Source: DAOTZU01 sp034433995
GTDB taxonomy: Bacteria; Chloroflexota; Anaerolineae; UBA1429
Direction of reading: 5' to 3'
DNA: 39,369 nt
Assembly (NCBI GenBank): GCA_034433995.1
Contig: DAOTZU010000124.1
Coordinates: 1-39,369, forward strand
Part shown: positions 1-6,702 of the stretch, one piece after another
Layout of the letters: the number at the start of each line of letters is the position of its first letter
Numbering within the stretch: position 1 is the stretch's first letter
The notes under the pieces: model-generated
The model's database searches: none
What the model was told of the DNA's origin: nothing
What the model saw: the letters and a program-made list of their open reading frames with translations, nothing else
Translations under genes and position numbers: made by a program

Positions 1-2
1 CG

Positions 3-122
3 GTCTATCGCTCCTTTGCCGACCTGGAGACCCTCAAACGCGAGGTGGACGACATGTTGAACCGGGGCGCCAACCCGCCGGAGGAAGAAGCGGAAGGCGG
101 AGACCCGGCAAGAGATGACTAG
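3..122 (+). CDS. C-terminal fragment of an unidentified protein
   Basis: An open frame enters from the left edge and stops at a TAG at 120-122, leaving 39 residues of a protein that starts before the window. The fragment reads as a short amphipathic helix (around SFADLETLKREVDDML) followed by a very acidic tail rich in Glu, Gly and Asp. An acidic disordered C-terminus is all that can be said. The family is not recognisable and no function is proposed. It is reported because the frame is uninterrupted and its end fits the start of a non-coding stretch. Confidence 0.45.
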   Translation, partial: VYRSFADLETLKREVDDMLNRGANPPEEEAEGGDPARDD

Positions 123-268
123 CCGGCGCCTCAACGGGCGAGGATTTTGACAATACTTGTACAGCAATGCGAAAGGGTGGCGAGGCACGCCCATAGGGTC
201 TTTTGGAGCGTATCTTGCGGCGCGCGCCACAACCCATCGTGGCCCAGGGGGTATGGGGCCACTACAGG
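123..268. other. Intergenic stretch downstream of tRNA-Ser
   Basis: No convincing gene lies here. A hairpin with 7-bp arms GTGGCCC (239-245) and GGGCCAC (256-262) lies just beyond the 3' end of the minus-strand tRNA. It could help end that transcript, although no U-run follows on the minus strand. A TTGACA at 147-152 on the plus strand has no matching -10 element. Confidence 0.3.
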
Positions 269-356
269 CGGAGGGGGTGGGATTCGAACCCACGGTGGCG
301 ACAAGCACCACAACGGTTTTCGAGACCGCCCCGATCAACCGCTCCGGCACCCCTCC
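269..356 (-). tRNA. tRNA-Ser, anticodon CGA
   Basis: The minus strand folds as a class II tRNA of 88 nt. The acceptor stem GGAGGGG (356-350) pairs with CCCCTCC (276-270), followed by discriminator G at 269. The anticodon arm has stem GCGGT/ACCGT and loop CTCGAAA, giving anticodon CGA, which reads the UCG serine codon. The variable arm is long (GTGGTGC...GCCACC), as expected for serine, and the T-arm has GGTTCGAATCC. CCA is not encoded: the genome continues CCT. The gene starts 7 nt after the tadA stop on the same strand, so the two are probably co-transcribed. Confidence 0.93.
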
Positions 357-363
357 GCGAATG

Positions 364-816
364 CTAATCCTCACGCAAGGCGGCGAAAAAGCGCTGTAAC
401 AGCGCCTGTGCCTCCTCTGCCAACACGCCGCCGATCACCTGCAGCCGATGGTTGAGCCACGGCGAGCGCACCAGATCGTACACCGAGCCGGCGGCGCCGG
501 CTTTCGGGTCGCGCACGGCATAGACCAACGTCGCGACACGGGCGTTCACCAACGCCCCGGCGCACATGCAACAGGGTTCCAACGTGCAATAGAGCGTAGC
601 TCCCGCAAGCCGCCAACCGCCCAGCGCCTGGGCCGCCGCCCGCAGGGCCAGGATCTCGGCGTGGGCCGTGGGATCATGGAGAGCCTCCCTGGCGTTGTGT
701 CCCCGCCCGATGATCTCTCCGCGCCAAACCACCACCGCGCCCACGGGGATCTCCCCCGCCTCGCCGGCCTGTTGGGCCTCGGCCAGCGCCTCACGCATCC
801 AGCGTTCGTGTTCCAT
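364..816 (-). CDS. tadA: tRNA-specific adenosine deaminase TadA
   Basis: TadA deaminates A34 to inosine in the anticodon of tRNA-Arg(ACG), letting it read CGU, CGC and CGA. The 150-residue product shows the cytidine/deoxycytidylate deaminase zinc site: H52 and E54 in TAHAE supply a ligand and the proton shuttle, and C82 and C85 in PCCMC supply the other ligands. The spacing and length are normal for bacterial TadA. I chose the ATG at 816 (MEHERWM) because it matches family starts; longer in-frame starts at 828 and 897 would add atypical residues and overlap the promoter. No Shine-Dalgarno sequence precedes 816, and a strong -10 lies only 10 nt upstream, so the mRNA may be leaderless. The tRNA-Ser gene follows after 7 nt. 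Confidence 0.93.
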   Translation of the reverse strand: MEHERWMREALAEAQQAGEAGEIPVGAVVVWRGEIIGRGHNAREALHDPTAHAEILALRAAAQALGGWRLAGATLYCTLEPCCMCAGALVNARVATLVYAVRDPKAGAAGSVYDLVRSPWLNHRLQVIGGVLAEEAQALLQRFFAALRED

Positions 817-826
817 GGATGGCGGC

Positions 827-855
827 ATTATAGCATAGCCGGGCCAATCCGCCAA
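827..855 (-). promoter_or_regulatory. Promoter of tadA, extended -10
   Basis: On the minus strand TTGGCG (855-850) and TATAAT (832-827) are separated by 17 bp, and the -10 is preceded by TGC, giving an extended -10 (TGnTATAAT). The predicted start of transcription is near 820, only about 4 nt before the tadA ATG at 816, which implies a leaderless or nearly leaderless message. Confidence 0.6.
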
Positions 856-951
856 GTCTGCCGCGCCAGAGCACCAGAGGATATTGAAAAAAGGCAAGTT
901 GTGAGCGCTTCCCGTAGGATTTTGCCGTCAAGCCATCAAAAAGCACGCAGT

Positions 952-1043
952 CCTCGCCCGCCGTCGGATCGAATCCGACGGCTCCGCCCGCCAAGCCCGC
1001 AGCGCGGGCTTGCCATCCCCAGCCGGCGGTTTCCAACCGACGG
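952..1043. repeat. Triple-hairpin intergenic repeat, copy 1
   Basis: This unit recurs with an offset of 118 bp at 1070-1162. It consists of three consecutive hairpins, each with a 3-nt loop: GCCGTCGGAT-CGA-ATCCGACGGC (960-982), CAAGCCCGC-AGC-GCGGGCTTG (992-1012), and a CCGGCGGTT-TCC-AACCGACGG arm pair with one mismatch. The layout looks like a dispersed REP/BIME-like element. It lies between tadA and vapBC, within the 479-bp stretch 817-1295 that has no gene. Confidence 0.75.
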
Positions 1044-1069
1044 GAGCATTTTCTCCAGACCTTGGTGGG

Positions 1070-1162
1070 CCTCGCCCGCCGTCGGATCGAAGCCGACGGC
1101 TCCACCTGCCAAGCCCGCAGCGCGGGCTTGCCATCCCCAGCCGGCGGTTTCCAACCGCCGGC
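1070..1162. repeat. Triple-hairpin intergenic repeat, copy 2
   Basis: This is the second copy of the unit at 952-1043, near-identical over about 88 bp. Its first hairpin has one mismatch, the middle hairpin (1110-1130) is perfect, and the third, GCCGGCGGTT-TCC-AACCGCCGGC (1140-1162), is perfect where copy 1 has a mismatch. The differing mismatches suggest selection on the folded form or a recent duplication followed by drift. Confidence 0.75.
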
Positions 1163-1225
1163 CTCCTCGACACCCTCACGCGCCAGGGGCCACATGGGCT
1201 CACGAACACCCGTGCGATCCCGGAC

Positions 1226-1280
1226 TTGCATTCCGAGGATTGGGATGTATAATACACATGAAAGGATAGTTTTATACACA
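1226..1280 (+). promoter_or_regulatory. vapBC promoter with overlapping palindromic operator
   Basis: A TTGCAT (1226-1231) and a perfect TATAAT (1248-1253) are 16 bp apart. The -10 sits inside an 11-bp palindrome TGTATAATACA (1246-1256), and a related half-site TATACACA follows at about 1273-1280. VapBC complexes usually repress their own promoter by binding inverted repeats there, so this palindrome is the likely operator (inference). Confidence 0.55.
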
Positions 1281-1295
1281 AGGATGGAGGCCGCC

Positions 1296-1499
1296 ATGCG
1301 GACAAATATCGTCCTGGATGATGAACTCATCGAGCGCGCTCGCCGTTTGACCGGCCTCAAAACCAAGCGTGAGGTGGTGCACGAGGCCTTGCGGACCCTC
1401 ATTCGGCTGCACGAGCAGGCGGAGGTGCGCGCTCTCCGAGGCAAATTGACCTGGGAAGGGGACTTGCACCAGCAGCGTCTCACCCGCGCTGGAGCTTGA
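1296..1499 (+). CDS. vapB: VapB-family antitoxin
   Basis: The 67-residue product starts MRTNIVLDDELIERARRLTG, typical of short VapB antitoxins with an N-terminal ribbon-helix-helix DNA-binding domain (strand TNIVL, then helices ELIERARRLTG and KREVVHEALRTLIR). The C-terminal part, around residues 45-67, would wrap the toxin and block its active site. The start at 1296 is supported by the purine-rich AGGATGGAGG at 1281-1290; an upstream in-frame extension would run through the intergenic repeat and promoter. Its stop overlaps the region of the vapC start, so translation is coupled. The pair is expected to be autoregulated through the palindrome in its promoter. Confidence 0.85.
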   Translation: MRTNIVLDDELIERARRLTGLKTKREVVHEALRTLIRLHEQAEVRALRGKLTWEGDLHQQRLTRAGA

Positions 1500-1501
1500 C
1501 C

Positions 1502-1912
1502 ATGCTGGTGGTGGATACCACCGTCTGGGTGGACTATTTCAACGGCATCCAGACGCCCCAAACCGATTACCTCGACCACATCTTGGACAAGATGCCGATC
1601 CTGGTGGGCGACCTGATCCTGGCCGAGGTCCTGCAGGGCTTGCGTGATGAAACGGATTTCGAGCAAGCGCGTCGGGCGTTGGCCAAGTTTCCCCAGGTCA
1701 GCATGGTGGGCCCAGAGATGGCGGTTAAAAGTGCGCGCAACTATCGTCTGTTACGGCGCAAGGGCGTCACCGTGCGCAAGACAATAGACTGCTTGATCGC
1801 CACCTGGTGCATCGAGCATGGGCGCCCGCTCTTGCACAACGATAGCGACTATGATGGCTACGAGGCGCATCTGGGCTTGCAGGTGGTGTATCCCGAAGAG
1901 ACGAGCCCTTGA
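1502..1912 (+). CDS. vapC: VapC-family PIN-domain toxin (ribonuclease)
   Basis: This 136-residue PIN-domain protein should be a Mg2+-dependent endoribonuclease held inactive by VapB. The four acidic residues expected of the active site are visible: D5 in VVDTTVWVDYF, E42 in LAEVLQG, D96 in TIDCLIA and D115 in LHNDSDYD. I chose ATG 1502, 2 nt after the vapB stop with GGAG at 1491-1494. A TTG at 1496, overlapping the vapB stop, is an alternative that adds two residues. The RNA target cannot be predicted from sequence. The catalytic residues are intact, so the toxin is probably functional. Confidence 0.9.
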   Translation: MLVVDTTVWVDYFNGIQTPQTDYLDHILDKMPILVGDLILAEVLQGLRDETDFEQARRALAKFPQVSMVGPEMAVKSARNYRLLRRKGVTVRKTIDCLIATWCIEHGRPLLHNDSDYDGYEAHLGLQVVYPEETSP

Positions 1913-1975
1913 CCATTTTTGCCCTGCCTCCCCGTTCTAGGGGTATGCGCTGACCCGCGCTTCCCGCGCATTCTT

Positions 1976-2004
1976 TTGACAGCCGGCCCCGTGGGTGTTA
2001 CAGT
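1976..2004 (+). promoter_or_regulatory. Promoter of the RlmD-type methyltransferase gene
   Basis: A consensus TTGACA (1976-1981) is followed after 17 bp by TACAGT (1999-2004). The expected transcription start near 2011 is only about 3 nt before the ATG at 2014, and no Shine-Dalgarno sequence precedes that ATG. This is a second candidate leaderless transcript, like tadA. Confidence 0.6.
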
Positions 2005-2013
2005 CTCTGCACC

Positions 2014-3252
2014 ATGAGCGAGATCACTCTACATTTGGAGCATCTGGCCTATGGCGGCAACGCCGTGGGCCACCACCAGGGACGGGCGGTGTTCGTGCCC
2101 CTGGGCATCCCCGGCGAGACGGTGCGCGTCGAGGTCTTGGGGGAGCGCCAGGGGCAGCTCCACGGCCGGCTCCTGGAGGTGTTGTCCCCCGCCCCGGAGC
2201 GGGTGGAGCCGCCCTGCCCCTATTTCGGCGACTGCGGCGGCTGCCATTGGCAACACATAGATTATGCCGCCCAACTGCGCTTCAAGGGCGAGATCCTGGC
2301 CTACCAATTCGCCCGTTTGGGGCAAGATGGGATGGGGTTGCTCCGCCCCGTCCTGGGCATGGCGGAGCCCTGGGCCTACCGCAACCACGTGCAGCTCGCC
2401 GTGGACGCGGCGGGCCGCCTGGGCTACCAGGCCCTGCGCAGCCACGACGTGGTGCCGGTGGAGCGGTGCCTGGTCACCGCGCCCCTTCTGGACGAGCTAT
2501 GGGAGGCGCTGGACCTGGAGGCCGCCGGGCTGTGGCGCGTCTCTTTGCGGGCCGGCCTCCACACCGGCGAGCAGATGATCATCCTGGAGGGCGACGACGA
2601 GGCGATCCCCGCGCTGACGACGGAGTTGCCCGTCTCGTGCCTGTACCAGTGCGCCGATGGCGAGGTCATCGTCATGGCCGGCAACAGCTTTTTCCACGAG
2701 CGGCTGGGCGGGCGGCTGTATCGCATCTCCGGCCCGTCCTTCTTTCAGGTGAACACCCTGCAGGCGGAGCGGCTGCTCCAATGTGTCCTCGCCTACCTGG
2801 CCCCCGAACCCCAGGAGACGCTCCTGGACGCCTACTGCGGCGTGGGCACCTTCGCCCTGGCGCTGGCCCCGCACGTGGCCGAGGTGGTGGGCATCGAGGC
2901 CTCGCCCTGGGCCCTGCAAGATGCCCAGGCCAACGCCGCCGATTGCGCCAATGTCACCTTTCATCAGGGCGCAGTGGAGCGGGTGCTTCCCCGCCTCAAG
3001 CGGCGGTTCGATGCCGTCATCCTTGACCCGCCCCGGGCCGGCTGCGCGCCTGTGGTGCTCCAGGCCGTGGCCGCCTGCGAGCCTCGGCGCATCGTCTATG
3101 TCTCCTGCGACCCGGCCACTCTGGCCCGAGACATCGTGCGGCTGGCCGAGCTCGGCTTCCGCACGGCAGAGATCCAGCCCATAGACCTTTTCCCCCAGAC
3201 ATTTCATCTGGAGTGCGTGGCCCTCTTGCGCCGCGAGGGGAGAGCCCACTGA
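2014..3252 (+). CDS. rlmD: 23S rRNA (uracil-5-)-methyltransferase, RlmD/RumA family
   Basis: This 412-residue enzyme should transfer a methyl group from S-adenosylmethionine to C5 of a uridine in 23S rRNA (U1939 or U747 type in E. coli numbering). An N-terminal TRAM-like RNA-binding domain (about 1-60) is followed by cysteines C68, C74, C77 and C152, placed to hold a [4Fe-4S] cluster. The C-terminal Rossmann methyltransferase shows DAYCGVGTF (272-280), DPPRAG (338-343), the nucleophile C365 in VSCDPATLARD, and the general base E400 in FHLEC. The start has no ribosome-binding site but fits the leaderless promoter. The rlmC/rlmD/trmA-type target cannot be settled by eye, but the cysteine cluster argues against TrmA. 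Confidence 0.9.
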   Translation: MSEITLHLEHLAYGGNAVGHHQGRAVFVPLGIPGETVRVEVLGERQGQLHGRLLEVLSPAPERVEPPCPYFGDCGGCHWQHIDYAAQLRFKGEILAYQFARLGQDGMGLLRPVLGMAEPWAYRNHVQLAVDAAGRLGYQALRSHDVVPVERCLVTAPLLDELWEALDLEAAGLWRVSLRAGLHTGEQMIILEGDDEAIPALTTELPVSCLYQCADGEVIVMAGNSFFHERLGGRLYRISGPSFFQVNTLQAERLLQCVLAYLAPEPQETLLDAYCGVGTFALALAPHVAEVVGIEASPWALQDAQANAADCANVTFHQGAVERVLPRLKRRFDAVILDPPRAGCAPVVLQAVAACEPRRIVYVSCDPATLARDIVRLAELGFRTAEIQPIDLFPQTFHLECVALLRREGRAH

Positions 3253-3253
3253 T

Positions 3254-3282
3254 TTGCCGAGTTGGGTCATTTGTGCTATACT
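3254..3282 (+). promoter_or_regulatory. rpsO promoter, extended -10
   Basis: TTGCCG (3254-3259), a 17-bp spacer and TATACT (3277-3282), with TGC directly upstream of the -10 (TGnTATACT). It begins immediately after the stop codon of the upstream methyltransferase gene. The predicted start near 3289 leaves about 39 nt of leader before rpsO, room for ribosomal-protein autoregulation. Confidence 0.6.
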
Positions 3283-3327
3283 TCTTGCCGTGAGTTCAAT
3301 AGCGCAGTAAGAAGGGGAAAATGGGCT

Positions 3328-3597
3328 ATGGCTCTGACCAAGAGCGAAAAGGACGCAATCATGGATGAGTACCACCGCCATCCGGCGGATACGGGTTCCC
3401 CTGAAGTGCAGATAGCTCTTTTGACCAAGCGCATCAACCGATTGACGGAACATCTCAAAGAGCACAAGAACGATGAGCATTCCCGCCGGGGCTTGCTCAA
3501 GCTGGTCGGGCAGCGTCGCCGCCATCTGACCTATCTCAGCCAAAAGGATGAACAACGCTATCGGGAGATCATCGCCCGGCTGGGCCTGCGTCGTTGA
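3328..3597 (+). CDS. rpsO: 30S ribosomal protein S15
   Basis: The 89-residue product matches S15 over its full length: MALTKSEKDAIMDEY at the N-terminus, the conserved DTGSPEVQIALLTKRI and LTEHLKEHKNDEHSRRGLL segments, and KLVGQRRRHLTYL. S15 binds the central domain of 16S rRNA early in 30S assembly. I chose ATG 3328 because S15 starts there; the frame also stays open upstream to 3262, but those residues are not S15-like. AAGGGG lies about 10 nt upstream. In many bacteria rpsO precedes pnp, as here. Confidence 0.97.
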   Translation: MALTKSEKDAIMDEYHRHPADTGSPEVQIALLTKRINRLTEHLKEHKNDEHSRRGLLKLVGQRRRHLTYLSQKDEQRYREIIARLGLRR

Positions 3598-3630
3598 TTT
3601 CCGGTTGGAGCAATTCCATCATGTGAACGT

Positions 3631-3667
3631 GGAGTAGATGGGACTGTTGTGCCATCTACTCTTTTTT
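3631..3667 (+). terminator. Rho-independent terminator after rpsO
   Basis: A perfect 10-bp stem GAGTAGATGG (3632-3641) / CCATCTACTC (3652-3661) with a 10-nt loop is followed directly by six T residues (3662-3667). It would end or attenuate rpsO transcription before pnp, as in the E. coli rpsO-pnp arrangement. Confidence 0.85.
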
Positions 3668-3725
3668 ATATGTCCTAGCGCAGTCTAGGCAAACATGCGG
3701 CGAGGCGGATGGTTTGAGCAGGAAT

Positions 3726-3762
3726 TGGGGTCTGCAACTGACACGGTGAGCTGCAGACCCCA
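3726..3762 (+). promoter_or_regulatory. Stem-loop in the pnp leader
   Basis: A perfect 11-bp inverted repeat TGGGGTCTGCA (3726-3736) / TGCAGACCCCA (3752-3762) with a 15-nt loop lies about 50 nt before the pnp start and has no U-run after it. In E. coli a pnp leader hairpin is cut by RNase III, after which PNPase degrades the leader and represses its own synthesis. The same role is inferred here from position. Confidence 0.55.
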
Positions 3763-3813
3763 GTCCCTGACCAATCCATCCACGCCTCCCGCAAGATGGT
3801 TTTGGGAGGGAAC

Positions 3814-6045
3814 ATGATCAAACAATATCGGGCTACCTTGGGTAGCGAACAAGTCCTGGTCGAGACCGGCAAACTGGCCCAACAAGCGGGAGGCGCGGTG
3901 ACGGTGCGGCTGGGCGATTCTATGGTCCTGGTCACCGCCACGGCCTCCAAAGAGCCGCGGGAGGGGACCGACTTTTTCCCGCTGACGGTGGATTTCGAGG
4001 AGCGGCGCTACGCCGCGGGCAAGATCCCCGGCGGCTTTTTCAAGCGAGAGGGACGGCCCTCCACCGATGCGATCCTCCTCTGCCGCACCATTGATCGTCC
4101 CCTGCGGCCCCTCTTCCCCAAGGGCTACCGCAACGATGTGCAGATCATCGTCACGTCCCTATCCTCCGATCAAGAGCATCACCTGGACGTGATCTCGGTG
4201 ATCGGCGCCTCGGCCGCGCTGATGATCTCCGACATCCCCTTCGGCGGCCCCGTGGGGGCCGTGCGGGTGGGCTATATTGATGGCCAATTTGTCATCAACC
4301 CCACCGTCAGCCAGATGGCCCACAGCGTGCTGGATCTGCACGTGGCCGGCACCGCGGAATCGGTGCTGATGATCGAGGCCGGCGCCAACGAGGTGAGCGA
4401 AGAGATCATGTTGGAGGCCATCCGGCGCGGGCATGAGGCCATCCAAGACGTCATCGCCATGCAGCGGCAGATGGCCGAGGAGATCGGCAAGCCCAAGAAC
4501 CCCGGCGTGCAGCACGAGCTGCCGGCGGAGCTGGTGCAGCGGGTGCGCGCCCTGGCCGAGGAGCCGCTGCGGCAACTTGTGGCCGAGGGTCTGGCGCGCA
4601 GCGAGCGCCATGAGCAAGAGGAGGCGCTCCGCCAGCAGGTGTTGGCCCAGCTCGGCGAAGGGGTGGATGCGGCGGCCTTCCAAGAGGCCTTTGAGGAGGT
4701 CTTTCGCGATGTGATGCGCCGCCATATCCTGGATACGGGCATCCGCGTGGATGGGCGCGCCTTGTCCGAGATCCGCCCCGTGAGCGTCGAAGCGGGCCTT
4801 TTGCCCCGCACCCACGGCTCGGCCCTGTTCAACCGGGGCGAGACGCAGGTGCTCACCACCGTCACCTTGGGCTCTTCTGCCGATGAGCAGCTCATCGAGA
4901 GCCTGACGGGCGATACCTTCAAGCGGTACATGCACCATTACAACTTTCCGCCCTTTTCCACCGGCGAGGTCGCCCCGCTGCGCGGCCCGCGCCGCCGGGA
5001 GATCGGCCACGGCGCCTTGGCCGAGCGGGCCATCGAGCCCGTCCTGCCCAGCCAGGAAGAGTTCCCCTACACCATCCGCGCCGTCTCGGAGGTGCTCTCC
5101 TCCAACGGTTCCACCTCCATGGCCAGCACCTGCGCCAGCACCCTGGCCCTCCTGGATGCCGGCGTGCCGCTGAAAACCTCTGTGGCAGGCATCGCCATGG
5201 GCGTCATCACCGAGGGCGACCGGTGGGCGGTGCTCACCGATATCCAAGGGGTGGAAGATCACCTGGGAGATATGGATTTCAAGGTGACCGGCACGCGCCA
5301 GGGGATCACCGCCATCCAATTGGACATCAAAATCTCGGGGCTGCGCCACGAGATCATCGCCGAGACGCTGCAACGCGCCCGGGAAGCCCGTTTGCAGATC
5401 CTGGATATCATGAATGCCTGCCTGCCCGGCCCGCGGCCGGAGCTTTCGCCCTACGCGCCGCGCATCCAGACCATCAAGATCCCGGTAGCCAAGATCGGCG
5501 CCCTGATCGGCCCCGGCGGCAAGAACATTCGTGGCATCATCGAGGCGACGGGCACCCAGATCGACGTGGCCGATGACGGCACGGTCACCATCGCCTCCAC
5601 CAGCGGCCCGGCCGCTGCTGAGGCCATCCGCCGCATCAACGAGCTCACAGCCGTGCCAGAGATCGGGCGCATCTACACCGGTAAGGTGGTACGCATCACC
5701 GATTTCGGCGCCTTTGTGGAATTCCTCCCCGGCCAAGACGGCTTGGTGCACATCTCGCAACTGGCCGATTACCACGTGCCTCGGGTGGAGGATGTGGTGA
5801 AGGTGGGCGACGAAGTGATGGTGATGGTCATTGATATTGACCGTGAAGGGAAGGTCCGGCTCTCCCGCCAGGCGGTGTTGGAAGGTTGGACCCCTGAGGA
5901 GGCCCGCAGCCGCGACCAGCGGCCCAGCGGCGGCCGTTCGGGCTCCCGAGACCACCAAGGCGGCCAAGGGAGGCGCGAGGGCGCCCGTACCACCACCCCG
6001 CGTAGCGGTGGCGGCGGGAGCGGCAGCAGCCGAGGGCGACGCTAA
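3814..6045 (+). CDS. pnp: Polyribonucleotide nucleotidyltransferase (PNPase)
   Basis: PNPase degrades RNA from the 3' end with phosphate, giving nucleoside diphosphates, and acts in RNA turnover. The 743-residue protein has the full set of domains: a first RNase PH domain (about 1-225, with FFKREGRPS), an all-helical linker (about 230-310), a second catalytic RNase PH domain (about 315-545, with the acidic GDMDFKVTGT near 484), a KH domain with IGPGGKNIR near 566, and an S1 domain (about 620-695). A C-terminal tail of roughly 45 residues rich in Gly, Arg and Ser follows and is probably disordered and RNA-binding. I chose ATG 3814, which follows GGGAGGG at 3804-3810; the in-frame ATG at 3796 lies upstream of that ribosome-binding site. 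Confidence 0.97.
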   Translation: MIKQYRATLGSEQVLVETGKLAQQAGGAVTVRLGDSMVLVTATASKEPREGTDFFPLTVDFEERRYAAGKIPGGFFKREGRPSTDAILLCRTIDRPLRPLFPKGYRNDVQIIVTSLSSDQEHHLDVISVIGASAALMISDIPFGGPVGAVRVGYIDGQFVINPTVSQMAHSVLDLHVAGTAESVLMIEAGANEVSEEIMLEAIRRGHEAIQDVIAMQRQMAEEIGKPKNPGVQHELPAELVQRVRALAEEPLRQLVAEGLARSERHEQEEALRQQVLAQLGEGVDAAAFQEAFEEVFRDVMRRHILDTGIRVDGRALSEIRPVSVEAGLLPRTHGSALFNRGETQVLTTVTLGSSADEQLIESLTGDTFKRYMHHYNFPPFSTGEVAPLRGPRRREIGHGALAERAIEPVLPSQEEFPYTIRAVSEVLSSNGSTSMASTCASTLALLDAGVPLKTSVAGIAMGVITEGDRWAVLTDIQGVEDHLGDMDFKVTGTRQGITAIQLDIKISGLRHEIIAETLQRAREARLQILDIMNACLPGPRPELSPYAPRIQTIKIPVAKIGALIGPGGKNIRGIIEATGTQIDVADDGTVTIASTSGPAAAEAIRRINELTAVPEIGRIYTGKVVRITDFGAFVEFLPGQDGLVHISQLADYHVPRVEDVVKVGDEVMVMVIDIDREGKVRLSRQAVLEGWTPEEARSRDQRPSGGRSGSRDHQGGQGRREGARTTTPRSGGGGSGSSRGRR

Positions 6046-6059
6046 AACACGCGTCCACC

Positions 6060-6085
6060 GGGGGCCTGCTGCCAGGTAGGCCCCC
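6060..6085 (+). terminator. GC-rich hairpin after pnp
   Basis: GGGGGCCT (6060-6067) pairs perfectly with AGGCCCCC (6078-6085) around a 10-nt loop, 15 nt after the pnp stop. No clear U-run follows, so it may be a weak terminator or a 3'-end stabiliser between pnp and the signal peptidase gene. Confidence 0.45.
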
Positions 6086-6119
6086 GCCTTGCGCACACCT
6101 CCGGTCACGAGGAACCACC

Positions 6120-6662
6120 ATGACCAACGAAGAGAACAACTTGCCGAGCAAACTGCGCTCCAGGTTCCGCGAACTTTTGGAGGCCGTCTTGCCGGCCCTG
6201 GTGATCGTCTTGGTGATCAACCTCTTTTTGGCCCAGGCCACCCGGGTCGAGGGCCAAAGCATGGAGCCCAACCTCCACAATAACCAACGGCTGATCATCG
6301 AAAAGATCTCGTACCGTTTCCATCCGCCGGAGCGGGGCGATATCATCGTCCTGCGCCCGCCCCATCGGGCCTCCGTCCCGCTGATCAAGCGGGTGATCGG
6401 CTTGCCCGGGGAGACGGTAGAAGTGCGCGACGGCCGCGTCTACATCAACGGGCAGCCGCTGGAGGAGGACTATATCCACCAGCCCACCACCGGCGCCATG
6501 CCGCCCGAACTGGTGCCCGAGGAGCACGTCTTTGTCTTGGGCGATAATCGGGGGGCGAGCAACGATTCCCGGGCCTTTGGCATGGTGCCCTTCAGCGACA
6601 TTATCGGCAAGGCCTGGTTCCGCTATTGGCCCCCCAGCGACATCGGCCTGATCACCCACTGA
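6120..6662 (+). CDS. lepB: Signal peptidase I
   Basis: This 180-residue membrane enzyme removes signal peptides from exported proteins on the outer face of the cytoplasmic membrane. One membrane helix (about 21-40, AVLPALVIVLVINLFLAQA) is followed by the catalytic Ser-Lys dyad: S47 in EGQSMEPNL and K90 in LIKRVIGLPGE. The GDNR..SNDSRAFG box near the C-terminus is also present. The single helix and short length match the Gram-positive/Chloroflexota type. The start at 6120 has GAGG a few bases upstream. It is a plausible processing enzyme for the exported proteins of 17.7-30.1 kb. Confidence 0.95.
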   Translation: MTNEENNLPSKLRSRFRELLEAVLPALVIVLVINLFLAQATRVEGQSMEPNLHNNQRLIIEKISYRFHPPERGDIIVLRPPHRASVPLIKRVIGLPGETVEVRDGRVYINGQPLEEDYIHQPTTGAMPPELVPEEHVFVLGDNRGASNDSRAFGMVPFSDIIGKAWFRYWPPSDIGLITH

Positions 6663-6702
6663 AACCGCCTCTGCCCCACCAGAGAAGCCAGGGGAGGTTT
6701 GC

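Noticed and set aside
147..175. Promoter from TTGACA at 147-152
   Set aside because: No -10-like hexamer lies at 15-19 bp, and no gene follows on the plus strand.
1258..1269. Mini open frame ATG AAA GGA TAG at the predicted vapBC transcription start
   Set aside because: A three-codon frame is expected by chance and nothing supports its translation.
1062..1295. N-terminal extension of VapB by an upstream in-frame start
   Set aside because: The extension would encode the hairpin repeat and the promoter, and the normal VapB start at 1296 has a good ribosome-binding site.
4159..6108. Long open frame on the minus strand opposite pnp (about 649 codons)
   Set aside because: It is a GC-rich codon shadow of pnp: composition is low-complexity (His, Gly, Ala, Asp) and no family motif appears, while the plus-strand frame encodes a complete PNPase.
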